60,436 bases of DNA from assembly GCA_029862165.1 (NCBI GenBank), contig JAOTXU010000019.1:1-60436 (forward strand). Reading direction: 5' to 3'. The notes below the pieces were generated by a model. The model was not told the origin of the DNA and ran no database searches. It worked only from the letters and a program-made list of their open reading frames with translations. Positions 1 through 8,600 of this stretch are shown here, one piece after another. The first letter of the stretch is position 1, and every line of letters begins with the position of its first letter. The DNA is from Gammaproteobacteria bacterium (GTDB lineage Bacteria > Pseudomonadota > Gammaproteobacteria > Steroidobacterales > JABDKV01). The translations under genes and the position numbers were made by a program.

Positions 1-75
1 ATGGCACGCCGAATTCAAGCAGGATCGTTCCCGAACACGCCAGCGTCAAAAAGTGCGGTTCGACCCCATTATTTT
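1..75. repeat. Right-end fragment of dispersed MITE-like repeat
   Basis: These bases closely match the right half of the 175-bp element at 3548-3722. Both copies contain the phrases ATTCAAGCAGGA and GCCAGCGTCAAAAAGTGCGG and end in TTCGACCCCA. The left part lies outside the window or is lost. A third, shorter right-end fragment is at 4144-4180. No protein is encoded. The first 199 bases otherwise show no gene. Confidence 0.7.
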
Positions 76-199
76 ATTTGGTTTCTTCATGGGTAATAGC
101 GCTGAAAACATCCTCACGCAACTTGACTGCCCCCTCTTAACAGTGAGGCCGTCAGGATTTGTCACTGCAATCACACTGGAAGCATAGAGGAATGCAAAA

Positions 200-1051
200 A
201 TGCGAGTGATTCTCGTGCCAGTTGCCGATCGTCCCGAATGTGGTCTTGCATTGCAGGCTGCATTTGGTCTTGGCCATACACTCGGCGCCAACATCTTCGG
301 TTGCCATATTCGGCCACATAGCTACTCCGACGTGTCTCTGCCGTCTGAGATCGCGCTTGCAGGCATAGCGAACTCTGAGACCGAGTGGGATCCACGAAAC
401 GCGCACGCGAAGAGCGCTGCCGCCAAAGCGCTGTTCAAGCAGATTGCTCAACGTCACGACTATGCACTCATCCAGAAGCCCCGGTCTGCGCCTGGCGCAG
501 TGTGGATAGAAAAGACCGGTTCGCCGAGCAGGGTCCTTGGGATCATGGGACCCGTTGCTGATTTGCTTGTCGTTTCGCGTCCTGCAACGAACGACAGCCA
601 ACTCGCACGCATGTTTCTCCTGGCGGCGCTCTTGAAATCGGCGCGACCAGTGTTGGTACTTCCGCGCAGGCAGAAGCGTGGTATTGGAAAACGCGTATGT
701 ATTGCATGGAATCAAAGCGCGGAAGCCGCCCGGGTTGTCGCTGCGGCTTTGCCATTGTTACAAACCGCCGAAAACGTGACTATCGTGACCTGTGGAAAGG
801 AAAATCAAAGTGGCCCCAAGTCCGGTCAACTCGCCACCTATTTAAGGTACTGGGGCATCAAATCGACCCGCGTTTCACAACACGGGCACGACGAGCCAAG
901 AGAGATTCTGGAGGTGGTTGGCAAGACTCGATCGGACCTATTAGTGATGGGTGCCTACAGTCGGAACCGTTTGGCAGAGCGGATGTTCGGTGGTGTGACC
1001 GAATACATGCTTAAGCGCGGATCCGTCCCGATACTTATGCTCCACACCTGA
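200..1051 (+). CDS. Tandem universal stress protein (two UspA domains)
   Basis: This 283-residue protein has two UspA-like alpha/beta domains, about 1-155 and 160-283. The first opens with MRVILVPVADRPECG and the second with GKRVCIAWNQSAEAAR. The C-terminal half ends in the family's nucleotide-binding loop region (LLVMGAYSRNRLAERMFGG, then SVPILML). The second glycine of the usual G-2x-G-9x-G(S/T) motif is serine here, so ATP binding is uncertain. Tandem Usp proteins are cytosolic and are induced by starvation, redox or membrane stress. The ATG has a good ribosome-binding site (AGAGGA) about 8 bases upstream. The gene stands alone, with dispersed repeats on both sides. The family is clear, the exact role is not. 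Confidence 0.9.
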   Translation: MRVILVPVADRPECGLALQAAFGLGHTLGANIFGCHIRPHSYSDVSLPSEIALAGIANSETEWDPRNAHAKSAAAKALFKQIAQRHDYALIQKPRSAPGAVWIEKTGSPSRVLGIMGPVADLLVVSRPATNDSQLARMFLLAALLKSARPVLVLPRRQKRGIGKRVCIAWNQSAEAARVVAAALPLLQTAENVTIVTCGKENQSGPKSGQLATYLRYWGIKSTRVSQHGHDEPREILEVVGKTRSDLLVMGAYSRNRLAERMFGGVTEYMLKRGSVPILMLHT

Positions 1052-1060
1052 CGTTGACAA

Positions 1061-1132
1061 AAGGGGTCAGAGTACATTTCTCGGTCCAGACATCGCCGCA
1101 AGCAGCGGTAATTTCATCTCAGTTGATTTCCC
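1061..1132 (+). repeat. Dispersed repeat family A, copy 1
   Basis: The segment begins GGGGTCAGAGTACATTTCTC and continues through a block containing CCGCAAGCAGCGGTA and TTTCATCTCAGTTGATTTCC. It matches 5075-5163 almost base for base. It sits just after the stop codon of the universal stress protein gene. No ORF is present. I recall similar GGGGTCAGAG-type strings scattered in proteobacterial genomes near small transposase genes, but I could not check that here. Confidence 0.7.
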
Positions 1133-1191
1133 ACAATTCAGGTCAATAGTCGGCATACCTCACTGCCGCAGGTCATCGTCACCGCTACGAG

Positions 1192-3411
1192 TCATTGGCT
1201 ACAGGGCCCCAGGTTTGTCCAACGCGAGGGGCTGGTCCCGGGTTCAACACCCTGACTGGTGCGTTTTGCCCGCCAGTGAATACCGTTGTGCTGCACCTCG
1301 TCTGTTTTCTGGTACGTGACGGTAGGGTCCCAGCCCGCGAGTGAACAGCCCGACGGCCCTACCACGGCAATGTTGACCGAATCAGCGCTAGAGTCGCCTT
1401 CATTGTCGTGGGCGACGGCCATTAACTGGTGGCTGCCGGTTGAGGCGTTGTTCCAGGTTGTGCTGTACGGTTCAGCGTTATCGGCGCCCAGCGAAGTCGA
1501 TCCGACGAAAAACTCCACATGCAGCACCGAACCATCAGGATCGCTGGCATCGGCATTGATCGTGACGTCATCGCCTTCGTTGAATTGAGCCCCGTCCGCG
1601 GGGGCAGTGATCGAGACCTGCGGAAGCTGGTTGCCGCTGCCACCATCACAGTCGCTGCAGGTCAGCAGGCTCCAATAACGACCTGACGACGGCGTGCGCA
1701 CCCGCGAACCCACGTGGTTGCGTTTGGCCTCGTAGATACAGCCTTGGTAAAACACCTGATCACCGACCTGATAACTCACGCCGGTCTGCCACAAGCTCAG
1801 TCCGTTCTCCGAATACACCTTCAGGCGAGTCGTCGCGGAGAGGTTTTGCCCGCCGTTCACATCGGTGATTTCGGCATGCAGCAAGTGATTACCGGGCGGC
1901 AGATTGAACCAGGCCCAGCTCCACGGGGCGCGGTTGTCGAAACCGAGCGATACGCCGTTGCCAAAAAATTCCACCTGACTGATGTTGGAAGCCGATGAAG
2001 CGGCGTTGATTACCACATTGAATCCTTCCAGCGAGATGGCGCAATCGGCCGGTTTGGAGATGGCAATATCGAGCCCCGGGTCGTCGAATGTGACGCCGCT
2101 AAATGCCTCGCCGGGATTGCCGCTGGCCAGCGCCGACAGTAGGGAGCCATTGAGGTCATCGCCGGAGACCTCCCAGACCATCAGCCCTGCGACGCCATAG
2201 GCTTCAGCGTAACGGTGTTTGAGGGCCAGAGATTGGGTGTCGTCCAGCGACCAGAAAATGCTTTCACTCGGACTGTACAACCAGGCCGCGAGAGAATTGT
2301 CGTCCCAGAACCAGCTGTAACCCTGGGATTCGAGTGGCGCCAGGTCGTGGTAGTAGTTTGCGCCGGATTCATACACGCCTGGCGCGGCCCGACCGTTCTG
2401 ATACAGGCCGTTATTACTTGCCCCCACATTTTTCCAGCCGCGCCCGAAAAACGTGCCACCGATGGCCAGCTTGCTCACTGGTACACCATTGGTATCGGTG
2501 TAATAGCGAATCGTGTTGTCAACAGAGAGTTTGAAGGCGTCTGAAGAGGGGTCGTCGGGCGAGGTCAGAAGATTGGTGAGGTGGCCGGTTTTGTTCTCCC
2601 AGGCGCCGTGAAAATCGTAGCTCAAGAGATTGAACCAGTTGACGTATTGCTGATCCAGGCTGAGCTGGAAATTGTCACCGCGAAACGCGTTGGCCGGCGT
2701 GGCAATAGTGAGCAGGAAGTTTGGGTCGATGGCATCGAGCGCGGTGCGAAACTCCGAGAGCAGGGCGGTGAGATGTTGATCGTCATTCGAATTGTGCTGG
2801 GTGCCACTGTCACCACCCGTGATCGGGTACTCCCAGTCGATATCGAAACCGTCGAAAATCCCCGCCCCGGACGCAGGGCCGCCCGCGTCATTCGCCACCG
2901 GCAGATTGCCGTGAATAAAGCGGTCGATGCAGGAGTTGATGAAAAACGCGCGCGAGGCTTGGGTGAGCGCCATGGGTGAGAAATAGGTCGAGCCGGTCCA
3001 GCCGCCGAGGGCGATAACGATTTTAATGCCCGGATGCGTCTGCTTGAGTTTTTTCAGTTGATTGAAATGGCCATATAGATCCTGCGTCGGATCGTCCGCC
3101 ACGCCATCCACGCTCATGCTGGCGTTGTAGATCTGCTGATACGCGGCCACGGGGTCGTCGAATTCACAAATGTAGTTGCCGTTGCCGTCCGGAAAGGGCA
3201 CCACGAATGCGTAGTTCAGCACCGACAGCTTGTCGGCGGAGCCCGCATCGACGATGCCGCGCACGTAGTAGGGCTGTTGATACACGCCCCACTCGGGAAA
3301 GTAGGCGATGACCTTGCGTTCATCAGCAGCCAGCGGTGCGACCGAAACCATTCCTGTGAACACAATCGACAGGAACAGAAACGTCAGTGAGGTGGTGTGA
3401 CGGCGTTTCAT
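1192..3411 (-). CDS. Secreted modular chitinase, GH18 with two chitin-binding modules
   Basis: A secreted endo-acting chitinase of 739 residues. The ATG at 3411 is chosen because it opens a clear signal peptide (MKRRHTTSLTFLFLSIVFTG to about residue 28) and has a GGGG-type ribosome-binding site; a 33-codon upstream extension has no signal character. The GH18 barrel spans about residues 33-440 and carries the catalytic motif DGFDIDWEYP, with the acid/base Glu at about 194. After it come an Ig-like domain, a CBM5/12-type module (WQTGVSYQVGDQVFYQGCIYEA), a second Ig-like domain (SITAPADGAQFNEGDDV) and a second CBM5/12-type module at the C-terminus (WDPTVTYQKTDEVQHNGIHW). GH18 enzymes hydrolyse beta-1,4-GlcNAc bonds by substrate-assisted catalysis. 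The gene stands alone between repeats, which suggests an accessory trait for using particulate chitin. Confidence 0.93.
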   Translation of the reverse strand: MKRRHTTSLTFLFLSIVFTGMVSVAPLAADERKVIAYFPEWGVYQQPYYVRGIVDAGSADKLSVLNYAFVVPFPDGNGNYICEFDDPVAAYQQIYNASMSVDGVADDPTQDLYGHFNQLKKLKQTHPGIKIVIALGGWTGSTYFSPMALTQASRAFFINSCIDRFIHGNLPVANDAGGPASGAGIFDGFDIDWEYPITGGDSGTQHNSNDDQHLTALLSEFRTALDAIDPNFLLTIATPANAFRGDNFQLSLDQQYVNWFNLLSYDFHGAWENKTGHLTNLLTSPDDPSSDAFKLSVDNTIRYYTDTNGVPVSKLAIGGTFFGRGWKNVGASNNGLYQNGRAAPGVYESGANYYHDLAPLESQGYSWFWDDNSLAAWLYSPSESIFWSLDDTQSLALKHRYAEAYGVAGLMVWEVSGDDLNGSLLSALASGNPGEAFSGVTFDDPGLDIAISKPADCAISLEGFNVVINAASSASNISQVEFFGNGVSLGFDNRAPWSWAWFNLPPGNHLLHAEITDVNGGQNLSATTRLKVYSENGLSLWQTGVSYQVGDQVFYQGCIYEAKRNHVGSRVRTPSSGRYWSLLTCSDCDGGSGNQLPQVSITAPADGAQFNEGDDVTINADASDPDGSVLHVEFFVGSTSLGADNAEPYSTTWNNASTGSHQLMAVAHDNEGDSSADSVNIAVVGPSGCSLAGWDPTVTYQKTDEVQHNGIHWRAKRTSQGVEPGTSPSRWTNLGPCSQ

Positions 3412-3547
3412 ATTTATCCCCCGGGTTTTTACAAAGTATAGGCGAAAACTCGCTGCCGCCAACGGTGCAAAAGCAGGTCTACCTAGATATCCTGCCGGAA
3501 AATTCGGCAACTACGCATAGACAAAGTGTTATTTCCGGCGACCTGAA

Positions 3548-3722
3548 ATTGGGGTCGAACCGCACTTTCATGATGCGTTCGGAGCGAGAAGGTTGATCTC
3601 AAACAGCCAGGTGATGTTGAGCAACGTGTTTCTGGAAGTGACGCGGTTGGCATGGCACACCGAAGATTCAAGCAGGACCGTGCCGAACCCGCCAGCGTCA
3701 AAAAGTGCGGTTCGACCCCAAT
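3548..3722. repeat. MITE-like element with perfect 21-bp terminal inverted repeats
   Basis: Positions 3548-3568 (starting ATTGGGGTCGAACCGCACTT) are the exact reverse complement of 3702-3722. The 175-bp unit has no ORF of its own worth calling. Its right half recurs at 1-75 and its terminus again at 4144-4180, so it is a dispersed family. No clear target-site duplication is visible. It could be a non-autonomous transposable element or a structured palindromic repeat. Confidence 0.7.
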
Positions 3723-3728
3723 AAAAAT

Positions 3729-3751
3729 TGGTGGAGGCGGCGTCTATCGAA
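3729..3751. repeat. tmRNA 3'-end match, candidate attachment-site scar
   Basis: TGGTGGAGGCGGCG is an exact 14-nt match to the ssrA 3' end at 5213-5226, in the same orientation. The similarity continues through TCGAA, giving 20 of 23 positions. It starts 6 bp after the MITE-like element. The 3' end of ssrA is a well-known integration target of genomic islands, which leave such partial copies at their far end. No integrase lies in the 1.48 kb between the two copies. Confidence 0.5.
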
Positions 3752-4143
3752 AACCACACCTAATGCACTCATCGCAAATCACTTATTGGGTTAGCCAAAA
3801 CAGTGTTGCGCCCAGAGCTGCCCCAACAGGTCAATGCCTATCACGTCATCATAGCAGTCCAAACCCCCTGTCGATCTGGTCGTGATTTGTTGGCGGTAGC
3901 GACTATCTTTTAATGAAGATGGCTTTGTGAATCTTGCCGACTTATTTTTTATGCAGATCGTGTTCATTAGTCCGCCCGGGGAAATGCGCCGGGAGCTTGT
4001 TGCTTTGACATAATGAAGTTGACATACCTCACCATGCGAGTTAGTAATTCATACAGAATAGACCCGCCAACCAAGCAACGGGTCGAAATCACAAACTCTA
4101 TCGGGGGTACAAATGAAGATTTTAAGAACAACAGGTGCGCTAT

Positions 4144-4180
4144 CAGCGTCAAAGTGCCGTTCGACCCCATTATTATAGTG
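4144..4180. repeat. Truncated right-end fragment of the MITE-like repeat
   Basis: The segment contains AGCGTCAAAGTGCCGTTCGA followed by CCCCATTATTATA. This matches the right terminus of the copy at 1-75 (GCGTCAAAAAGTGCGGTTCGA, then CCCCATTATT) with small gaps. It lies about 45 bp upstream of the export-protein gene and may supply AT-rich promoter sequence. Confidence 0.55.
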
Positions 4181-4223
4181 TGATCATTACGAGTCACTCT
4201 ATTACAAGAAAAAGGGGGCAAGC

Positions 4224-5069
4224 ATGAAGACCCACCTGTGGGTGTTTGTGGTCCTGGTGCTAGCCGGAGCGGCGCAGGGTGCCGAAGCCGCACACGTTGT
4301 TGTTGCGGACGACGTATCGAATTCTGTCAATATCCGGGCGGAAGCGACCGTCAACAGCGCGATCATCGGGAAACTGTTTCCGGGTGATGCGCTCGTCCTC
4401 ACTGACGAGCGCCCGCGATGGTTTGTTGTGCAACTATTTAACGGTCAGACCGGCTACGTAAGCCGCCGCTGGACCAGGAAAATACAACTCGCTACATCCT
4501 TTCCCAACGACACAGAAACAGTAGCAGCACAGCCATCCTCGGAACCCGACGTAACAAGAAGCGCGCAAGTTGAGATAGCGAAAACGGTTGAGTCCAACGT
4601 TAACAGTGTTGAGGGTTATCGGCTGAAGATCAACGATCGGGTTCGAGTAGTCGTATTTGGACACGAAGACCTTTCGGGTGAATTTGCCGTCGACGGGTCT
4701 GGCCGACTTTCGCTGCCGCTCATCCAGTTTGTCGAGGCCCACGATCTCACAACCGAAGAACTGGAGCGCGCGATAACCGACCAGCTCCGGCCGGATTATC
4801 TGAAGAACCCTCGCGTCAGCGTGGAAATCCTGAGCTTGCAGCCTGTGTATGTTATCGGCGAGGTGCGCGAGCCCGGCAGCTATCCATACACTAGTGGTAT
4901 GACGGTGCTCAACGCGGTGGCGCTGGCAGGTGGCTACACGTACCGTGCCGCGAGGAAGAAGTTGACTGTCATGCACGCGGACGACCCGGACCGGAAGCAG
5001 GAGCGCGTAAGAGAAAACAGCGCCGTGCAGCCGGGCGACGTAATCGAGATACCGGAGAGACTATTCTAG
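4224..5069 (+). CDS. Polysaccharide-export (Wza-like) protein with N-terminal SH3 domain
   Basis: This 281-residue protein has a signal peptide (about 1-22, ending near QGAEA). A bacterial SH3 domain follows (about 24-88; NSVNIRAEATVNSAIIGKL, then GYVSRRW). A polysaccharide biosynthesis/export domain starts at YRLKINDRVRVVVFG (about 132) and an SLBB-type domain at QPVYVIGEVREPGSYPY (about 210 on). Wza-family proteins form the outer-membrane or periplasmic channel for capsule and exopolysaccharide. There is no lipobox cysteine, so it is probably periplasmic. The ribosome-binding site is AAGGGGG. No glycosyltransferase, Wzc or exosortase gene is adjacent, so the protein is an orphan within this window. 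An SH3 domain ahead of the export domain is less usual and suggests peptidoglycan contact. Confidence 0.85.
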   Translation: MKTHLWVFVVLVLAGAAQGAEAAHVVVADDVSNSVNIRAEATVNSAIIGKLFPGDALVLTDERPRWFVVQLFNGQTGYVSRRWTRKIQLATSFPNDTETVAAQPSSEPDVTRSAQVEIAKTVESNVNSVEGYRLKINDRVRVVVFGHEDLSGEFAVDGSGRLSLPLIQFVEAHDLTTEELERAITDQLRPDYLKNPRVSVEILSLQPVYVIGEVREPGSYPYTSGMTVLNAVALAGGYTYRAARKKLTVMHADDPDRKQERVRENSAVQPGDVIEIPERLF

Positions 5070-5074
5070 AACTA

Positions 5075-5163
5075 ATGGGGTCAGAGCACGTTTCTCGCTG
5101 AGTACGTTTCTCGCTCCAGACGTCGCCGCAAGCAGCGGTATTTCATCTCGGTTGATTTCCAAC
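5075..5163 (+). repeat. Dispersed repeat family A, copy 2, with internal duplication
   Basis: It matches 1061-1132 but carries an extra copy of the 16-nt phrase GAGTACGTTTCTCGCT near its left end. Shared blocks are GGGGTCAGAG, CCGCAAGCAGCGGTA and TTTCATCTC. It lies directly after the stop of the export-protein gene, just as copy 1 lies directly after the stress-protein stop. Confidence 0.7.
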
Positions 5164-5176
5164 AAACCGGCTCAAC

Positions 5177-5201
5177 AAAAAAGCCGTCCTTGGACGGCTT
5201 T
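5177..5201 (-). terminator. Rho-independent terminator of ssrA
   Basis: Read on the minus strand, AAGCCGTCC and GGACGGCTT pair in a 9-bp hairpin followed by a run of T. It begins 11 nt after the tmRNA CCA end, so it fits as the tmRNA terminator. Confidence 0.8.
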
Positions 5202-5212
5202 GGAAGTAGATA

Positions 5213-5573
5213 TGGTGGAGGCGGCGGGTTTCGAACCCGCGTCCGCAAGCCCTACGCAACAGGGTCTACATGCTTATTCTGTCATTAATCTTGTCGCAAG
5301 CTACCCGACAGACAGGGAAGACCTACGACCAGTCCGGAAAAGTTTTAACGCTTCAGCCCCGAACGTGCATCCACGCGATCCTGTGTAATGTGACTCCCGT
5401 GATCCGATGCGCACAGGCACGCTTCGGGCGGAAGGCTCTAAGCTGGTTTTTAAGCAGCTAGTGCGTAGTTGTCGTCGTTGGCAACTAAAGGTTTGCAGAT
5501 GGTTTAACGAGGTACCCTGCACCTCGACATGCACCTGGAGTTTCGCGACCCACGTCGAATCCAAATCGCCCCC
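5213..5573 (-). ncRNA. ssrA: Transfer-messenger RNA (tmRNA)
   Basis: The 361-nt RNA rescues stalled ribosomes and tags their products for proteolysis, with SmpB as protein partner. The 5' end (GGGGGCGAT...GGATTCGACG) and 3' end (GGTTCGAAACC...CGCCTCCACCA) form the tRNA-like domain. The acceptor stem GGGGGCG pairs with CGCCTCC, including one G-U. The tag reading frame lies at 5482-5450 and encodes ANDDNYALAA then stop, close to the E. coli tag but with Asp for Glu at position 4. It is in one piece, not permuted. A terminator follows at 5177-5201. smpB lies 16 kb away in the same orientation, with two giant genes between. Confidence 0.97.
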
Positions 5574-5576
5574 AGA

Positions 5577-5606
5577 ACTATCCAGTTTAGGCAGACAGGC
5601 CCTCAA
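5577..5606 (-). promoter_or_regulatory. Possible ssrA promoter
   Basis: On the minus strand TTGAGG (5606-5601) and GATAGT (5582-5577) are separated by 18 bp just before the tmRNA 5' end. The -10 is only 4 bp from the mature 5' end, which leaves little room for the usual processed leader. A better -10 hexamer, TATATT (5619-5614), has only a weak -35. Either could be used. Confidence 0.3.
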
Positions 5607-5662
5607 AATCAACAATATAGCTTTCCAACCCTTTGAGCTTGAGAGACTTAGGCCTTCGATAA

Positions 5663-8600
5663 TCAGCAGCCAGGTATCGTTACCAGCGACGGCGTAGTGA
5701 CCGTGATGTTGTCGTCGATATTGTCGATTTTTAGCCCGATCTGGACGGTTCCCGGCGAGACGATCACGTCGAAGACCGTGATGCGGTAACGACCGTCACC
5801 TTCATCAATGGCCACGCGGTAGTCTGCGCCACCGGGGTCCAGGTTGGTAATCGAGGAACGATCATCGATGACACCCGTTGATGAGGCACCGGTTATTTTT
5901 GCTTCGACGAGGCGTCCGGACCCGAGGTCCAGAATCCCGACACCGCGAACGAATAGCGTCGGAACGACCGTCAATGTCAATTCGCCCGGGTTGTCGCATT
6001 GCCATCCTGCCAGAACGGCATCGTCGGCCAGACCCACGGAGGCGCGCGAGTGGTGATAACCCTGATCGAGCACGCCTGCATCACCGCTGCCGTCGATTTG
6101 AGTTGTGAAAGGAGACTCCAACCCTGCCGCGGTGGCCGTCACACTGCCACGGTCCACTGCAGGCGACCCTGGTTCGAGATAATAGCCCTGTTCGAAATCC
6201 GGATTTCCGTCGTAATTGAAATTGACGCCCAGGGTTGGGTCATCTTCAAAATCATTGTACTCGCTGAACACAACGGCATCGTGATCAAAATAATTGTCGC
6301 CACCCACGGTTCCCAATACACCATCGTCATTGAAATAGACAATGTTGTCGCGAAGTTCGGCATTGTCGGCACTCACCAGATCGACGCCACCACCGTAGAG
6401 TCCGGTCGTCAACACCTGGTTATGAGCGACAGTATTTGATTCGAAGCGCAGGAATGCGCCCAAGTTTGCATTGGCGATCGCAACCGCGCCACCGGCGCCC
6501 TGATCGGCGACGTTGCCAACGAACAAGTTGTTCTTCAGCGATGTCGGCGCCGGTACGCCGTCAATCCACAAAGCACCGCCATGACTCGCGCTGTAGTTAC
6601 CCAGAAATGCCGAGTGCAGCACTGTCAGTTGATCCGCCCCACTCACGTACAGGGCCCCACCACCCTCTACGCCATCGGTACCGGCCTGACGATTGTCGGC
6701 AACGACAGTGTTCTCGAGCCACAGCGTGCCGTAAACGACACCGGCACCACCGCTCGACACGCCCGCTCCACCACCGTCGGTAACGGTATTGCCCGATACA
6801 CGGGAGCCTGACAGTGTCAATGCGCCACCGGATTCGACAAAGAAGCCACCACCGCGCTTTTTCGCGACATTGCTCACGATTTCGCTGCCTTGAACGGTGA
6901 CTTGCGAGGCGTTATCTACGAATAACCCGCCGCCCTCGCAGCATCCTCCGCCGGCACCGGTTCGGCTACCACCGGTGAGACGTATATGTTGCAGCGTTAT
7001 ACCCGTACTGCCAACTATCTCGGCGACCGAAGTTTCCGGTACCGAGCTTGCATCGAATATGGTCGTGGGCGCGGCTGGCGGCGAAAAAATACCTGGTCCT
7101 AGAGAGCCGGCATATACAACGTTGTCGCGATCGACGACCAGCGGATCGTAGATGCCACCGTCATAGAGTACAAATATGGGATCCGCGGGTGATGCCCCGC
7201 CAGGGATGGTGCTGCGTACACCGATGTTGGTTGCCAATGCGTCACTCCAGCTGGTACCGCCATTGGCGTCATCTCCGAGAGGCGCCGGACGCACATAGTA
7301 GATGTTGCCGGGCACCATGGCTGTATTCGGATCCGTGCCGGCCAACACTTCGACACCATCGCTGACACCGTCGCCGTCAGAGTCTGGACTGAGCGCGTCC
7401 GTGCCCGCTGCGAGCTCCTCCGAATCACTCAACCCATCGCCGTCACTATCAGTGCTGCGTGGGTCAGTGCCGTTGGTGAATTCATCGGCATCGGTAATGC
7501 CATCACCGTCGCTGTCGTCAGTGGCGCCGCCCCACACGATGGTGAAGTTCCCCACCGTGTTGGTCCACGGCTCCCCATGCATCGGCTGCGAATTTATGAC
7601 CGTCAGAGTCAGATTATTGGTGATATCGGGGTCGGTGTTTTCAGCCAGTATGTAATAGCCGCCGGAGGCAGTGTCGGGCAGTGTTTCAAAGTTGAAAAAC
7701 CTGAACTCTTTTTTGGAAAGCCCGTCGAGATCAGGCCGCACGATTTCGATCTGTGGCCGGGCAGGATCCATATTTGTGAATGCTGCGCCTTCGAAATCAC
7801 TGAAATCATCGCCTTCCACAAATTTAAGAGGCAGATGGTCAAAGATGACACTCTGTGTCTGCCCCACAGTGATGTCTTTGATGTCCACGCCGCCGGCGAT
7901 CATGATGTTTCCGGTGGTAGAGGTCAGCACGGGTGTGTATAACTCGCCGATGATGAGTCGCTTCAGAACTGCAGCGTCGGACTGAAAATCGACGACACCA
8001 TCTGCCGGGTTCTTGTCCACCATTAGCCTGGCGAAACGGGAACCGGATAATGGCGGGTCGCCTTGATCGGGGTTCGAATTGTCCGGGTTCGCGAGAAATA
8101 CTGTCTGCGTAGCGGCACCATTGAAAACGACGGTGTGTTTGTTTTCCGCGGCGAAAGAATGTTGATGACCCATCTGCGCGAAGTTGCCGGCGACGAGAAT
8201 CAGGCCATCGTTAAGCGGGGCGCTGCCATTTACTTGTAACGAGTGATCACCTCCGTTGAAGAGAACGTTTCCCATCACATTGATATCATCGGCTCCGCCG
8301 TGATGCTGCAGCAGGATTCCTGTGAGCAGCACCGAGAAATCACCGGCCACGTTGATGGTCTGCCCGGCCTGGTGGAATTGGCCACCGGTCAGCTGCAGAT
8401 TGCACGCGACATCGATAGTGCCGCCAGCACTGACATTACCGGCCAGTTCGACTTCCGGGAGACTGCCGGAGATCACGCCTCCGAGCATGACAATACGGCT
8501 GGCGGGGCAAGGTCCGGAGATGAGGCCATCCGATTTCACTTCACCGAAGACAGTCAACTCGTTGCTATTGAGATGCAACGTGGCCCCCGATCGGACATCA

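Larger units (their letters stand above)
3412..4223. other. 812-bp gene-free accessory spacer
   Basis: This gap between the chitinase start and the export-protein start holds no convincing gene. It contains a MITE-like element (3548-3722), a tmRNA 3'-end match (3729-3751) and another repeat fragment (4144-4180). The rest is relatively AT-rich for this window and shows only short ORFs without recognisable products. This is consistent with decayed mobile DNA. Confidence 0.6.

Noticed and set aside
152..715. 187-codon minus-strand ORF opposite the universal stress protein
   Set aside because: The plus-strand frame is a clear UspA protein with a good ribosome-binding site; the antisense frame has no family signature.
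3729..5212. A complete genomic island at ssrA
   Set aside because: No integrase, excisionase or cargo cluster is present between the repeats; only a scar or remnant can be supported.
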